30,356 nucleotides of DNA from SFTH01 sp963643985 (GTDB lineage: Bacteria > Bacillota > Clostridia > Christensenellales > Aristaeellaceae): positions 1 through 30,356 of the forward strand of contig CAVINP010000011.1 in the NCBI GenBank assembly GCA_963643985.1. The letters are read 5' to 3'. Positions 22,908-30,082 of the stretch are shown here, one piece after another (position 1 is the first letter of the stretch; each line of letters opens with the position of its first letter). The position numbers and the translations under genes were made by a program. The notes below the pieces were generated by a model. It made no database searches. It was not told the origin of the DNA and saw nothing but the letters and a program-made list of their open reading frames with translations.

Positions 22908-24665
22908 ATGATACACGGCAATCTGGAAGGCATCCGCGAGAGTGTACTGAATGAGCTGGAGAAGCTCTACGATGCCGAGTTCGAGCGCGACATGTTCCTG
23001 CCCGACCGCCTGCTGAACGTGCTGGTGAAGCACACGGAGATGATCAACCGCGAGATGCTGGTCTATCTGGGCCGCGACGGCAGCGTGCTGGAGATCGCCA
23101 TCGGCTCGATCGGCTCGATTGCGCTGCCGGAATTGCACCTGCGCCGCAATCCCGACCGCCTCTCGGGCTTCAGGTGCATCCATACCCATCCGGGCGGAGA
23201 CTCGCGGCTCTCGAGCGTGGACATACAGGCGTTGCGCCTGCTGCGCTTTGACGCGATGTGCGCCGTGGGCGTGCGGGACGGCGTGTGCACGGGTGTCAGC
23301 ACGGCCTTCCTGGGCGATACGGAGTACGACAACTTCTCCGTCATCGTGCACGGCCCGGTCAAGCCCGGGCGCATACCGCAGCAGAACTGGATGCACGAGA
23401 TCGAGCAGGCCGACCGCCGCGTGCGCGAGGCCATACTCAAAGGCGAAGCCGTCAAGGAATGCGAAAAGGCGATGCTGATCTCCATCGACAGCGAGGAGTC
23501 GCTCGAGGAGCTGGCCAGCCTTACGGAGACTGCGGGCGCCATGGTGATCACCCGCGTGCTGCAAAAGCGCGACAAGCCCGACCCGTCGACATTCATCGGC
23601 TCGGGGAAGGCGGGCGAACTGTCGCTGGTCTGCCAGGCCATGGAGATCGATCTTGCAATTGTGGACGATGAGCTCAGTGGCGCACAGCAGCGCAAGCTGG
23701 AGGACGCACTGGGCGTTCGCGTGATCGACCGCACGGCGTTGATACTGGACATATTCGCCCAGCGTGCCCAGACCGCCGAGGGCAAGCTGCAGGTCGAACT
23801 GGCACAGATGAAGTACCGTCTGCCCAGACTTACAGGCGCGGGCACGTCCATGAGCCGCCTGGGCGGCGGCATCGGCACGCGCGGCCCGGGCGAGACGCAG
23901 CTGGAAGTGGATCGCCGCCGCATTCGCCGTCGCATAGACGATCTGCAGGCACAGCTGGATGAACTCAAGCGCAGGCGAGACATGCGCAGGGCACGCCGGG
24001 ACAAGCAGGGGCAGACCACCGTGGCACTGGTAGGCTACACCAATGCCGGTAAATCCACGCTGCTCAATGCGCTCTCGGGTGCGGACGTGCTCGTGGAGGA
24101 CAAGCTCTTTGCGACGCTCGATCCCGTGATGCGCAACGTCGAGTTGCCGGAGAACCGCAGCTGTCTGTTGGTCGACACGGTCGGCTTTATACGCAAGCTC
24201 CCGCATCAGCTGGTCGAAGCCTTCCACTCCACGCTGGAGGAGGCCCTCTATGCCGACCTGCTGGTCGTGGTCTCGGACATATCCAACCCGCAGTACCGCG
24301 AGCAGCGAGAGGCCGTCTTTCAGGTACTCAACGAGTTGGGCGCAAGCGATCGGCCGGTGATCGAGGCACTCAACAAGGCCGACCGCGCCAAGATCGGCGA
24401 GAGCGTCGAGCCGGCGGATGCGATACTCATCTCCGCACGCGAAGGCAGGGGCCTTGATCAGCTTAAAACGGAAATTTCGCGCCGCATCGCCGCCCTGCGC
24501 CATCCCGTGCAGCTGCTCATCCCCTATACGAAGGGCGCGGTGCTGTCCCTGATCCATCAGAAGGGGCAGGTGCTGGGGGAGGAGTACACGGCCGAGGGCA
24601 CGCAGGTGGACTGCATGCTCGATGCAACGCTCTATCAGCGCGTGCTGAGCATGTTGGAGAAATAA
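22908..24665 (+). CDS. hflX: GTPase HflX with an N-terminal JAMM-like domain
   Basis: HflX is a ribosome-binding GTPase that splits stalled ribosomes. The start at ATG 22908 follows AAGGAGAG and gives 585 residues; the longer frame to 22863 runs through the terminator. Residues from ~185 are HflX proper: the N-terminal domain (KPDPSTFIGSGKAGEL), a coiled linker, then G1 GYTNAGKST (376-384), G3 DTVGF (423) and G4 NKAD (489-492). The first ~180 residues form an added domain with IHTHPGGDSRLSSVD, which fits the JAMM metal motif HxHx7SxxD (His92, His94, Ser102, Asp105). Long HflX forms of this kind occur in Clostridia. E. coli HflX (about 426 residues) lacks it. The role of the extra domain is unknown. 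Confidence 0.93.
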   Translation: MIHGNLEGIRESVLNELEKLYDAEFERDMFLPDRLLNVLVKHTEMINREMLVYLGRDGSVLEIAIGSIGSIALPELHLRRNPDRLSGFRCIHTHPGGDSRLSSVDIQALRLLRFDAMCAVGVRDGVCTGVSTAFLGDTEYDNFSVIVHGPVKPGRIPQQNWMHEIEQADRRVREAILKGEAVKECEKAMLISIDSEESLEELASLTETAGAMVITRVLQKRDKPDPSTFIGSGKAGELSLVCQAMEIDLAIVDDELSGAQQRKLEDALGVRVIDRTALILDIFAQRAQTAEGKLQVELAQMKYRLPRLTGAGTSMSRLGGGIGTRGPGETQLEVDRRRIRRRIDDLQAQLDELKRRRDMRRARRDKQGQTTVALVGYTNAGKSTLLNALSGADVLVEDKLFATLDPVMRNVELPENRSCLLVDTVGFIRKLPHQLVEAFHSTLEEALYADLLVVVSDISNPQYREQREAVFQVLNELGASDRPVIEALNKADRAKIGESVEPADAILISAREGRGLDQLKTEISRRIAALRHPVQLLIPYTKGAVLSLIHQKGQVLGEEYTAEGTQVDCMLDATLYQRVLSMLEK

Positions 24666-24671
24666 ATATTA

Positions 24672-24700
24672 TTGACATGGAAACGTTATAATGGTATACT
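24672..24700 (+). promoter_or_regulatory. Promoter of the YbjN-like gene
   Basis: TTGACA at 24672-24677 and TATACT at 24695-24700 are 17 bases apart, 30 bases before the start codon. A second TATAAT-like box lies at 24687-24692. Confidence 0.8.
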
Positions 24701-24729
24701 GATGTTAAAACAGGGTCAGAGGTGTTAAT

Positions 24730-25251
24730 ATGTGCGGGGAATTCGTAAGAAAAATTCTGGCATGCATTGTCGTTATGACGTTGCTTGTTTCCGTGAACCT
24801 TGGGACAGCGCTGGCCTCCACAGCGCAGTATACCACCACTCAAAGTTTTCTCGATTATCTCGATTCTGAAGATATCATTTACAACTATAAGGGTATATTG
24901 CGCTCGACTCAAGAAGAGTGTGTCGAAGTAAAATTTGTCCTGAATAATTATTCATCTATGACCTGCAACCTTTATTTTCATTCCGACGAAGATTCTGTCT
25001 CATATCGCATATGGAGCATCGTGACGGCGACAGCCAGCGAGAATTACATTTTGTCTACCCTTCAAAAACTCAATCAATCATACAAGTACGCAAAGTTTGT
25101 CTATGATGACAGGGATTCGACAGTGCAGGTTGAGATGGATATGTACATTGATCCGTATCGCAGCGGAGAAATGGTTTGTGCCAATATGCTGTCTTTGTTT
25201 GCGGTTGTTGATGACAGTGATGTCACAGCGATGCTTCATTCGCTCGAATGA
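24730..25251 (+). CDS. Secreted YbjN-like protein of unknown function
   Basis: A 173-residue protein starting at ATG 24730 after AGAGGTG. The N-terminus (RKILACIVVMTLLVSVNLGTALAS) is a signal peptide with a likely cut after ALA, and there is no lipobox. The mature part of ~145 residues has the strand-helix order of the YbjN/T3SS-chaperone-like fold: YNYKGILRSTQEECVEVKFVLNN, then LSTLQKLNQSYKYAKFVYDDRDSTVQVEMDMYID, then a helix ending in ALLHSLE-like sequence (AMLHSLE). YbjN proteins are usually cytoplasmic, so a secreted one is odd. Codon use is more AT-rich than the neighbours. It stands alone with its own promoter and a strong terminator. The fold call is tentative. Confidence 0.72.
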   Translation: MCGEFVRKILACIVVMTLLVSVNLGTALASTAQYTTTQSFLDYLDSEDIIYNYKGILRSTQEECVEVKFVLNNYSSMTCNLYFHSDEDSVSYRIWSIVTATASENYILSTLQKLNQSYKYAKFVYDDRDSTVQVEMDMYIDPYRSGEMVCANMLSLFAVVDDSDVTAMLHSLE

Positions 25252-25257
25252 AAAACC

Positions 25258-25321
25258 ATGCATAACAAAAGAAGGACTCCGAAGCCGGAATAAACTTCGG
25301 AGTCCTTCCTTTGTTATGCAT
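25258..25321. terminator. Long bidirectional terminator hairpin (27-bp arms)
   Basis: ATGCATAACAAAAGAAGGAC... (25258-25284) pairs with 25295-25321 over 27 positions with one mismatch, around a 10-nt loop. It sits between convergent genes. The right arm contains the stop codon and the last codon of the P1 peptidase gene. Confidence 0.9.
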
Positions 25322-26246
25322 TTGTCACGGCGTTGACGATGGCCCGCTGCATGACAAATGCGGCCAGCGTGCCGGTCACATTGATGTCTGCCTCGACACA
25401 TCCGACGGATGCGGCGTAGATGGTGTCGCCGTCGGCCATCGTGCCCACGGGGTTGATGCACCTGGCGTAGGCGTTGCGGGTCATGGAGGCGATCTTGTTC
25501 ATCTCGGCCTTGGAAAATCGTCCGTTGGTCACGATTGCGCCGATGGTTGTGTTGCCGGTGAACATATCCGTGCGCTGACTGATCTTATACAGTTCGGAAA
25601 CACTGTCGGCAAAGCCGGAGCCGTCCTCGCTGCGCAGCCCCGCCAGAACTTCGTCGGTTTCGGGGTCAAAGACATCGCCCAGCGCGTTGACGGCCACGAC
25701 GGCGGCTACCTTCAACTCACCCATCTGCATGGCGCAGATGCCGAGGCCCGATTTGCTGCAGCGCTCCATGCCGCAGATCTTGCCCACGGTCGCGCCGCAG
25801 CCCGCGCCCACACTGCCGCTTTGGGAATGACTGTTTTCGGCATCTGCGCAGGCAGCATAGCCCATCGCGCGATCCGGACGTATGACCGCGGATTTGTAGC
25901 TCAGATCATAGATGCAGGACTGCACTACGAGCGGCACAAGCGCATAGCCGGTATCGTAGCCCACGCCATGTTCCTCCAGATACTGCATCACGCCATCGGC
26001 GGCTGCCAGCCCGTAGGCCGAGCCGCCCGAGAGCACGATGGCGTTGACGGGGTTGTCTGCCGTGGTCGGATCCGTCAGGTGTGTCTCACGCGCCGCGGGG
26101 CCGCCGCCGCTGATGTCGCTGCCGACCGTGGCACCGCTGTCAAAGAGCAGCACCGTCACGCCCGTGCCGCCCTCGGCGTCTTGTGCGTTGCCGATGCGCA
26201 GACCCTCCATTTCGCTTATTTCAATTTCACGGGGTTCACTTATCAT
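25314..26246 (-). CDS. P1 family peptidase (DmpA/NylC-like, N-terminal nucleophile type)
   Basis: A 310-residue member of the S58/P1 family, which includes D-aminopeptidase DmpA, beta-aminopeptidases and 6-aminohexanoate oligomer hydrolase NylC. These are made as one chain and cut themselves so that a new N-terminal Ser/Thr becomes the nucleophile. The expected site is Asn232-Thr233 in FTGNTTIGAIVTNGRF. Other family blocks are VTVLLFDSGATVGSDISGGGPAARET, IVLSGGSAYGLAAADGVMQYLEE and SVGAGCGATVGK. GGAGG lies close to ATG 26246. It ends the five-gene operon, 21 bases after the M18 gene. A role in trimming unusual peptides fits the neighbour, but the substrate is not known. Confidence 0.9.
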   Translation of the reverse strand: MISEPREIEISEMEGLRIGNAQDAEGGTGVTVLLFDSGATVGSDISGGGPAARETHLTDPTTADNPVNAIVLSGGSAYGLAAADGVMQYLEEHGVGYDTGYALVPLVVQSCIYDLSYKSAVIRPDRAMGYAACADAENSHSQSGSVGAGCGATVGKICGMERCSKSGLGICAMQMGELKVAAVVAVNALGDVFDPETDEVLAGLRSEDGSGFADSVSELYKISQRTDMFTGNTTIGAIVTNGRFSKAEMNKIASMTRNAYARCINPVGTMADGDTIYAASVGCVEADINVTGTLAAFVMQRAIVNAVTNA

Positions 26247-26267
26247 GTTATCCTCCGCGAGCCGGCT

Positions 26268-27641
26268 TCAGCTCTTCAAAAACGCACAGTAGCCGCGATA
26301 GGCCTCGTAGAGGTCCACCTTGGAGATGATTTCGTAGGGAGCGTGCATATTCAGCACCGCCACACCTGCGTCGATCACGTTCATGCCGTACTTGGCGCAG
26401 GTGAAGGCGATCGTGCCGCCGCCGCCCAGATCTACCCGGCCCAGCTCTGCAAACTGGAAGGCCACGTCGGCCTCGTCCATTACGCGGCGTACCTCTGCCA
26501 CGAACTCGGCGTTTGCATCATTGGAGGACGACTTGCCGCGTGCGCCGGTGAACTTGTTGAAGCACAGACCGCGACCCAGGAATGCGGAGTTCTTCTTTTC
26601 AAATGCGGACGCGAAGCTCGGATCGTAGCCCGCGGAGACATCGCTTGAGAGCATACGGCTGTTGCGCAGACAGCGGCGCAGCATCAGCTCGTTGTAGGGC
26701 TGCGTCAGCGCCAGCACTTCGGCGGTGATGTTTTCAAAGTACATGGAATCCATGCCCGTTGCGCCCACGCTGCCAATCTCTTCCTTATCGGTCAGCACGC
26801 AGCACAGCGTGCGCTCGGGCGTACCCTGATAGTCCAGCACGGCCCGCATGGACGGATAGGCGCATACGCGGTCATCGTGGCCGTAGGCGAGTATCATGCT
26901 GCGGTCAAAGCCCATGTCCCGCGCATGATCCGCGGGCACGATCTCAAGCTCCGCCGAGAGGAAATCCTCCTCCTCGAAGCCGTATTCGCGCTCCAGCAGC
27001 TTGAGTACGTTGGCCTTCACGGCATCCTTGTCCTCACCCTCGAGCGGGCGGCCGCCGATGATCAAGTCCAGACCCTCGCCGTCGATGATCTTGGCTGCGT
27101 CCTTCTTCATCTGCTCCTGCGCCAGATGCGGCAGCAGGTCGGAGATGCAGAACACGGGGTCGTCTGCCTTTTCACCCACGCAGACGCGGATGCATTCGCC
27201 GTTCTTCTTCACCACCACGCCGTGCAGCGACAGAGGCATGGCGACCCACTGATACTTCTTGATGCCGCCGTAGTAGTGCGTGTCCAGATAGAGCAGATCC
27301 GAGTCCTCATAGAGCGGATTCTGCTTGACATCTATGCGCGGGGAGTCGATGTGCGCGCCCAGTATGTTCATGCCCTGCGCCATGTCCCGCTTTCCGATGA
27401 TGTACATCATAAAGACCTTGCCCATCCAGTTCACATAGACGCGATCGCCCGCCTTGAGGCTGCGGTTTTCCTTTGTGCAGTCCGCAAGGTTCAAAAAGCC
27501 CGCATCCGCCGCAAACTGCGTGCACTGCTCCACGCATTCGCGCTCGGTCTTGCCGTGATCGAGGAAGTCCCGGTACCGTGCCGCAAATTCCTCCAGTGCG
27601 CCCATGTCCGCGCAGCTTGCCCATGCATTCTTCCGTTCCAT
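26268..27641 (-). CDS. M18 family zinc aminopeptidase
   Basis: A 457-residue metallo-aminopeptidase of the aspartyl aminopeptidase family, which removes N-terminal residues (acidic ones, in characterised members) from peptides in the cytoplasm. Metal and catalytic regions are intact: GAHIDSPRIDVKQNPLYE, AYGHDDRVCAYPSMRAVLDY, LTDKEEIGSVGATGMDS and LNMHAPYEIISKVDLYEAYRGY. The clostridial branch of about 460 residues fits in length. GGAGAG precedes ATG 27641, and only three bases separate it from the glycosyltransferase stop, so the genes are surely cotranscribed. Confidence 0.93.
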   Translation of the reverse strand: MERKNAWASCADMGALEEFAARYRDFLDHGKTERECVEQCTQFAADAGFLNLADCTKENRSLKAGDRVYVNWMGKVFMMYIIGKRDMAQGMNILGAHIDSPRIDVKQNPLYEDSDLLYLDTHYYGGIKKYQWVAMPLSLHGVVVKKNGECIRVCVGEKADDPVFCISDLLPHLAQEQMKKDAAKIIDGEGLDLIIGGRPLEGEDKDAVKANVLKLLEREYGFEEEDFLSAELEIVPADHARDMGFDRSMILAYGHDDRVCAYPSMRAVLDYQGTPERTLCCVLTDKEEIGSVGATGMDSMYFENITAEVLALTQPYNELMLRRCLRNSRMLSSDVSAGYDPSFASAFEKKNSAFLGRGLCFNKFTGARGKSSSNDANAEFVAEVRRVMDEADVAFQFAELGRVDLGGGGTIAFTCAKYGMNVIDAGVAVLNMHAPYEIISKVDLYEAYRGYCAFLKS

Positions 27642-27644
27642 TTC

Positions 27645-28607
27645 TTATCTCTCCGTTTCCTGATAATCTTTGTCGTTCACCACACGCTCGATGATAAAGC
27701 GCGGGCGATGCTTGCTTTCTCCGTAGATTTTGCCGATGTATTCGCCGAGCACGCCCATGCCCAGCAGCTGCAGACCGCCGATCAGCCAGATCGAGAACAT
27801 CGTAAATCTGCTGCCGTCCATGCCGGCGATCAGCAGGCCAATGAGCATGACGAGGCTGATCAGCACGACAATGATGCCGAGGCTCAGTATCAGTCTCAGG
27901 GGCTTTACCGAGAAGGAGGTGATGCCGTCCAGCGCGAAGGCGAGCATTTTTTTGAGCGGATACTTGCTCTCACCCGCAAAGCGAGGTGCACGCTCATATT
28001 CGACGGTCGCAGACTTGTAGCCGATCAGCGGCACGATGCCCCGCAAAAAGAGGTTCACCTCGGAAAATTCGCGCAGCCCCTCCACCGCGCGGCGGCTCAT
28101 CAGGCGGTAGTCCGCATGGTTGAACACGATTTCTACGCCCATGGCGTTCATCAGGCGGTAGAAGGCCTCGGCCGTGAAGCGCTTGAAAAAGCTGTCTGTC
28201 TTGCGCGAGGAGCGCACGCCGTAGACCACGTCGCAGCCCTCGTGATATGCGTCCAGCATGCCGTCCATGGCGTTGATGTCATCCTGCAGGTCGGCATCCA
28301 TTGATATGGTCACGTCCGCGCATTCAACGGCCGTCATGAGCCCCGCCAGCAGCGCATTCTGATGGCCGCGGTTGCGCGAGAGGTTGACACCCGAAAACAG
28401 GTGGTCCTGCTCGTGAAGGCTTTGGATGATCTCCCAGGTGCGATCCTTTGAGCCGTCATTGACCAGCAGTGCGCGGCTTTTGGGGGATATTTTGCCGTCC
28501 CCGATCAGTTGCCGCAGCTTTGCACCCAGACGTTTCGCCGTCTCCGGCAGCACAGCCTCCTCCTTGTAGCAGGGGATGACGACATACAGTGTATTGTCAT
28601 ATCTCAT
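27645..28607 (-). CDS. Family 2 glycosyltransferase, membrane-bound (DPM1/GtrB/ArnC-like)
   Basis: A 320-residue enzyme that probably moves a sugar from a nucleotide donor to polyprenyl phosphate on the inner face of the membrane. I start it at ATG 28607, after GAGGAGGTG. The earlier frame lies inside the upstream gene. The GT2 domain has LYVVIPCYKEEAVLPET, LLVNDGSKDRTWEII, NLSRNRGHQNALLAGL and the donor-site ISMDADLQDD. Two C-terminal membrane helices (LSLGIIVVLISLVMLIGLLIAG, FSIWLIGGLQLLGMGVLGEYIG) are typical of the GtrB/DPM group. It overlaps the upstream small membrane protein gene by 11 bases. The sugar and acceptor are unknown. Confidence 0.92.
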   Translation of the reverse strand: MRYDNTLYVVIPCYKEEAVLPETAKRLGAKLRQLIGDGKISPKSRALLVNDGSKDRTWEIIQSLHEQDHLFSGVNLSRNRGHQNALLAGLMTAVECADVTISMDADLQDDINAMDGMLDAYHEGCDVVYGVRSSRKTDSFFKRFTAEAFYRLMNAMGVEIVFNHADYRLMSRRAVEGLREFSEVNLFLRGIVPLIGYKSATVEYERAPRFAGESKYPLKKMLAFALDGITSFSVKPLRLILSLGIIVVLISLVMLIGLLIAGMDGSRFTMFSIWLIGGLQLLGMGVLGEYIGKIYGESKHRPRFIIERVVNDKDYQETER

Positions 28608-29058
28608 GGGAAGGCACCTCCTCAGACAAAGCGAACAGCCCGGGCCGGCGGCGGTAATAGACCGCGCAGATGCCCGCAAGCGTCGCCTGCAAAAGTGTCT
28701 GCGCAATTTCGGATACGTTCAGCGGGGGCAGTCCGGACACCGCAAAGCGCAGGAGCATCCGCAAAAGATTTGCCGCAGCCGCCGTAAGCCAGCCGCACAG
28801 GACATACGTCAGCCCGCTCGGCCGCAGCCTGCTCAGGTTGACTGCGCCCGGTATGAGCAGCACGGCAGATCCGAGCATGCAGGCGGCCCAGCCGTAGTCA
28901 ATGCAGCGCAGTGCGGGCAGCGCGGTGTATACCGCAGATTGGATGTCCGCTCCCTGATACGCACCGCCCAGGGCAAGCCAAACCGCCTGCGCAAGATGCA
29001 AAAGCGCTGCTGCCCAAAGCAGGAAACGGCACAGGAAGCGATGCCAGACGAGGCTCAT
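28597..29058 (-). CDS. Small membrane protein of unknown function
   Basis: I start it at ATG 29058, which overlaps the aldo/keto reductase stop by ATGA. This gives 153 residues. About four hydrophobic segments are visible: FLLWAAALLHLAQAVWLALG, YGWAACMLGSAVLLIPGAV, LTYVLCGWLTAAAANLLRML and LLQATLAGICAVYYRR. I do not recognise the family. Its size and its place next to a GtrB-like transferase recall GtrA flippase-like proteins, but I see no GtrA sequence signature, so this is context only. Its end overlaps the glycosyltransferase start, so expression is coupled on both sides. Confidence 0.75.
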   Translation of the reverse strand: MSLVWHRFLCRFLLWAAALLHLAQAVWLALGGAYQGADIQSAVYTALPALRCIDYGWAACMLGSAVLLIPGAVNLSRLRPSGLTYVLCGWLTAAAANLLRMLLRFAVSGLPPLNVSEIAQTLLQATLAGICAVYYRRRPGLFALSEEVPSHEI

Positions 29059-30062
29059 CGTGCATCCGTTTCCAGATCCAGCCATCTGCACTCCGCCTCC
29101 GTCAGCTTCATTTCGCTCGCGGCGATGTTGGATCTCATGTTTTCGCGGCGGCTCGTGGCCACCAGCGCGTACACGTCCAGCGGCTGCTGGTTGAATATCC
29201 ACGCCACGGCGATCTGCGAAACGCTCACGCCCTTCTCGGCTGCGAGAATTTCGCAGCGGTGCAGGCGCTCAAAGTTCTCCGGGCAGGCATAGCCCTTCAG
29301 ACCCGGCTCGTCCATAATTTCGCGGGCCTTCTCGGGCTCATCGCTCCCGAAGCGGCCGGAGAAGAAGCCGCGTGCCATCGTGGAATAGGCGAATATCGGG
29401 ATATGATTCTCGGCATACCAGCGGCGGTTTTCCCTGTTCGAGGGACCGGAGATGGTGATGCAGCCGCCGCCCCAGGGGTCGTTGACCTGATCGGCCAGAC
29501 CGAAATTCGGGCTGGAGACGCTGAAGGGCTGAAGATTGTGCTTGGCGGCATACTCGTTGGCCTCGGTGATGCGCTCTATCGTCCAGTTGGAGACGCCGAA
29601 GGCACCGATCTTGCCCTCGTCATAGCAGCGGTTGAGCACGTCCACGATGGGCGCAACGGAGACCTCAGGGTCGTCGCGGTGCAGCAGATAGATATCCAGA
29701 TGCTTTGTCTTGAGCTTCGCCAGCGAATCGTGCACGTCGTGCAGTATGTCAAAGTCGGTTACGCGCTTGCGCCAGCGGTTGTGGTGGGCACCCTTGGTGA
29801 GTATGACCACCTTGTCGTGCAGGCCGCGTGCCTCGAGCCACTCGCCCAGAGGCTCCTCGCCGTAGTGGTTGGAGCAGTCAAAACAGTTCACACCTTCGGC
29901 GTACATGTCGTCCAGCAACGAAAATGCGGCGTTCAGACGCTTGTCAAAGTCCGGCGCGTTTTCGTATACGGAGCGGAAAGCATCGAACATTACCGGCATG
30001 GCTGTGCCGAACACGATGCGCGAAACAGGTTTGCTTACATGATCAACGGTACCGTATTGCAT
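29055..30062 (-). CDS. Aldo/keto reductase
   Basis: A 335-residue NADPH-dependent oxidoreductase of the AKR TIM-barrel fold. The catalytic tetrad is intact: Asp62 and Tyr67 (CFDCSNHYGEEPLGEWL), Lys90 (VVILTKGAHHN) and His128 (DIYLLHRDDP). FGVSNWTIERITEANEYA is also typical. I chose ATG 30062, nine bases after AAGGAG. The ATG at 30068 is only three bases from it and is less likely. The earlier frame to 30155 lies inside the upstream remnant. It is the first gene of the minus-strand operon. The substrate cannot be told from sequence. Confidence 0.92.
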   Translation of the reverse strand: MQYGTVDHVSKPVSRIVFGTAMPVMFDAFRSVYENAPDFDKRLNAAFSLLDDMYAEGVNCFDCSNHYGEEPLGEWLEARGLHDKVVILTKGAHHNRWRKRVTDFDILHDVHDSLAKLKTKHLDIYLLHRDDPEVSVAPIVDVLNRCYDEGKIGAFGVSNWTIERITEANEYAAKHNLQPFSVSSPNFGLADQVNDPWGGGCITISGPSNRENRRWYAENHIPIFAYSTMARGFFSGRFGSDEPEKAREIMDEPGLKGYACPENFERLHRCEILAAEKGVSVSQIAVAWIFNQQPLDVYALVATSRRENMRSNIAASEMKLTEAECRWLDLETDAR

Positions 30063-30082
30063 AATCATTATCTCCTTATCCT

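Noticed and set aside
21101..24557. Long minus-strand frames of 546 and 568 codons opposite iscS, iscU and hflX
   Set aside because: They are mirror frames of well-identified genes in GC-rich DNA. Their translations are rich in His, Gln, Arg and Ala with no recognisable motifs, and no ribosome binding sites support them.
25311..28304. Plus-strand frames of 445 and 475 codons opposite the P1, M18 and GT2 genes
   Set aside because: Shadow frames of secure minus-strand genes. The composition is biased and no family is recognised.
28597..29058. GtrA flippase call for the small membrane protein
   Set aside because: Size and neighbour fit, but no GtrA sequence signature could be seen, so it was left as unknown.
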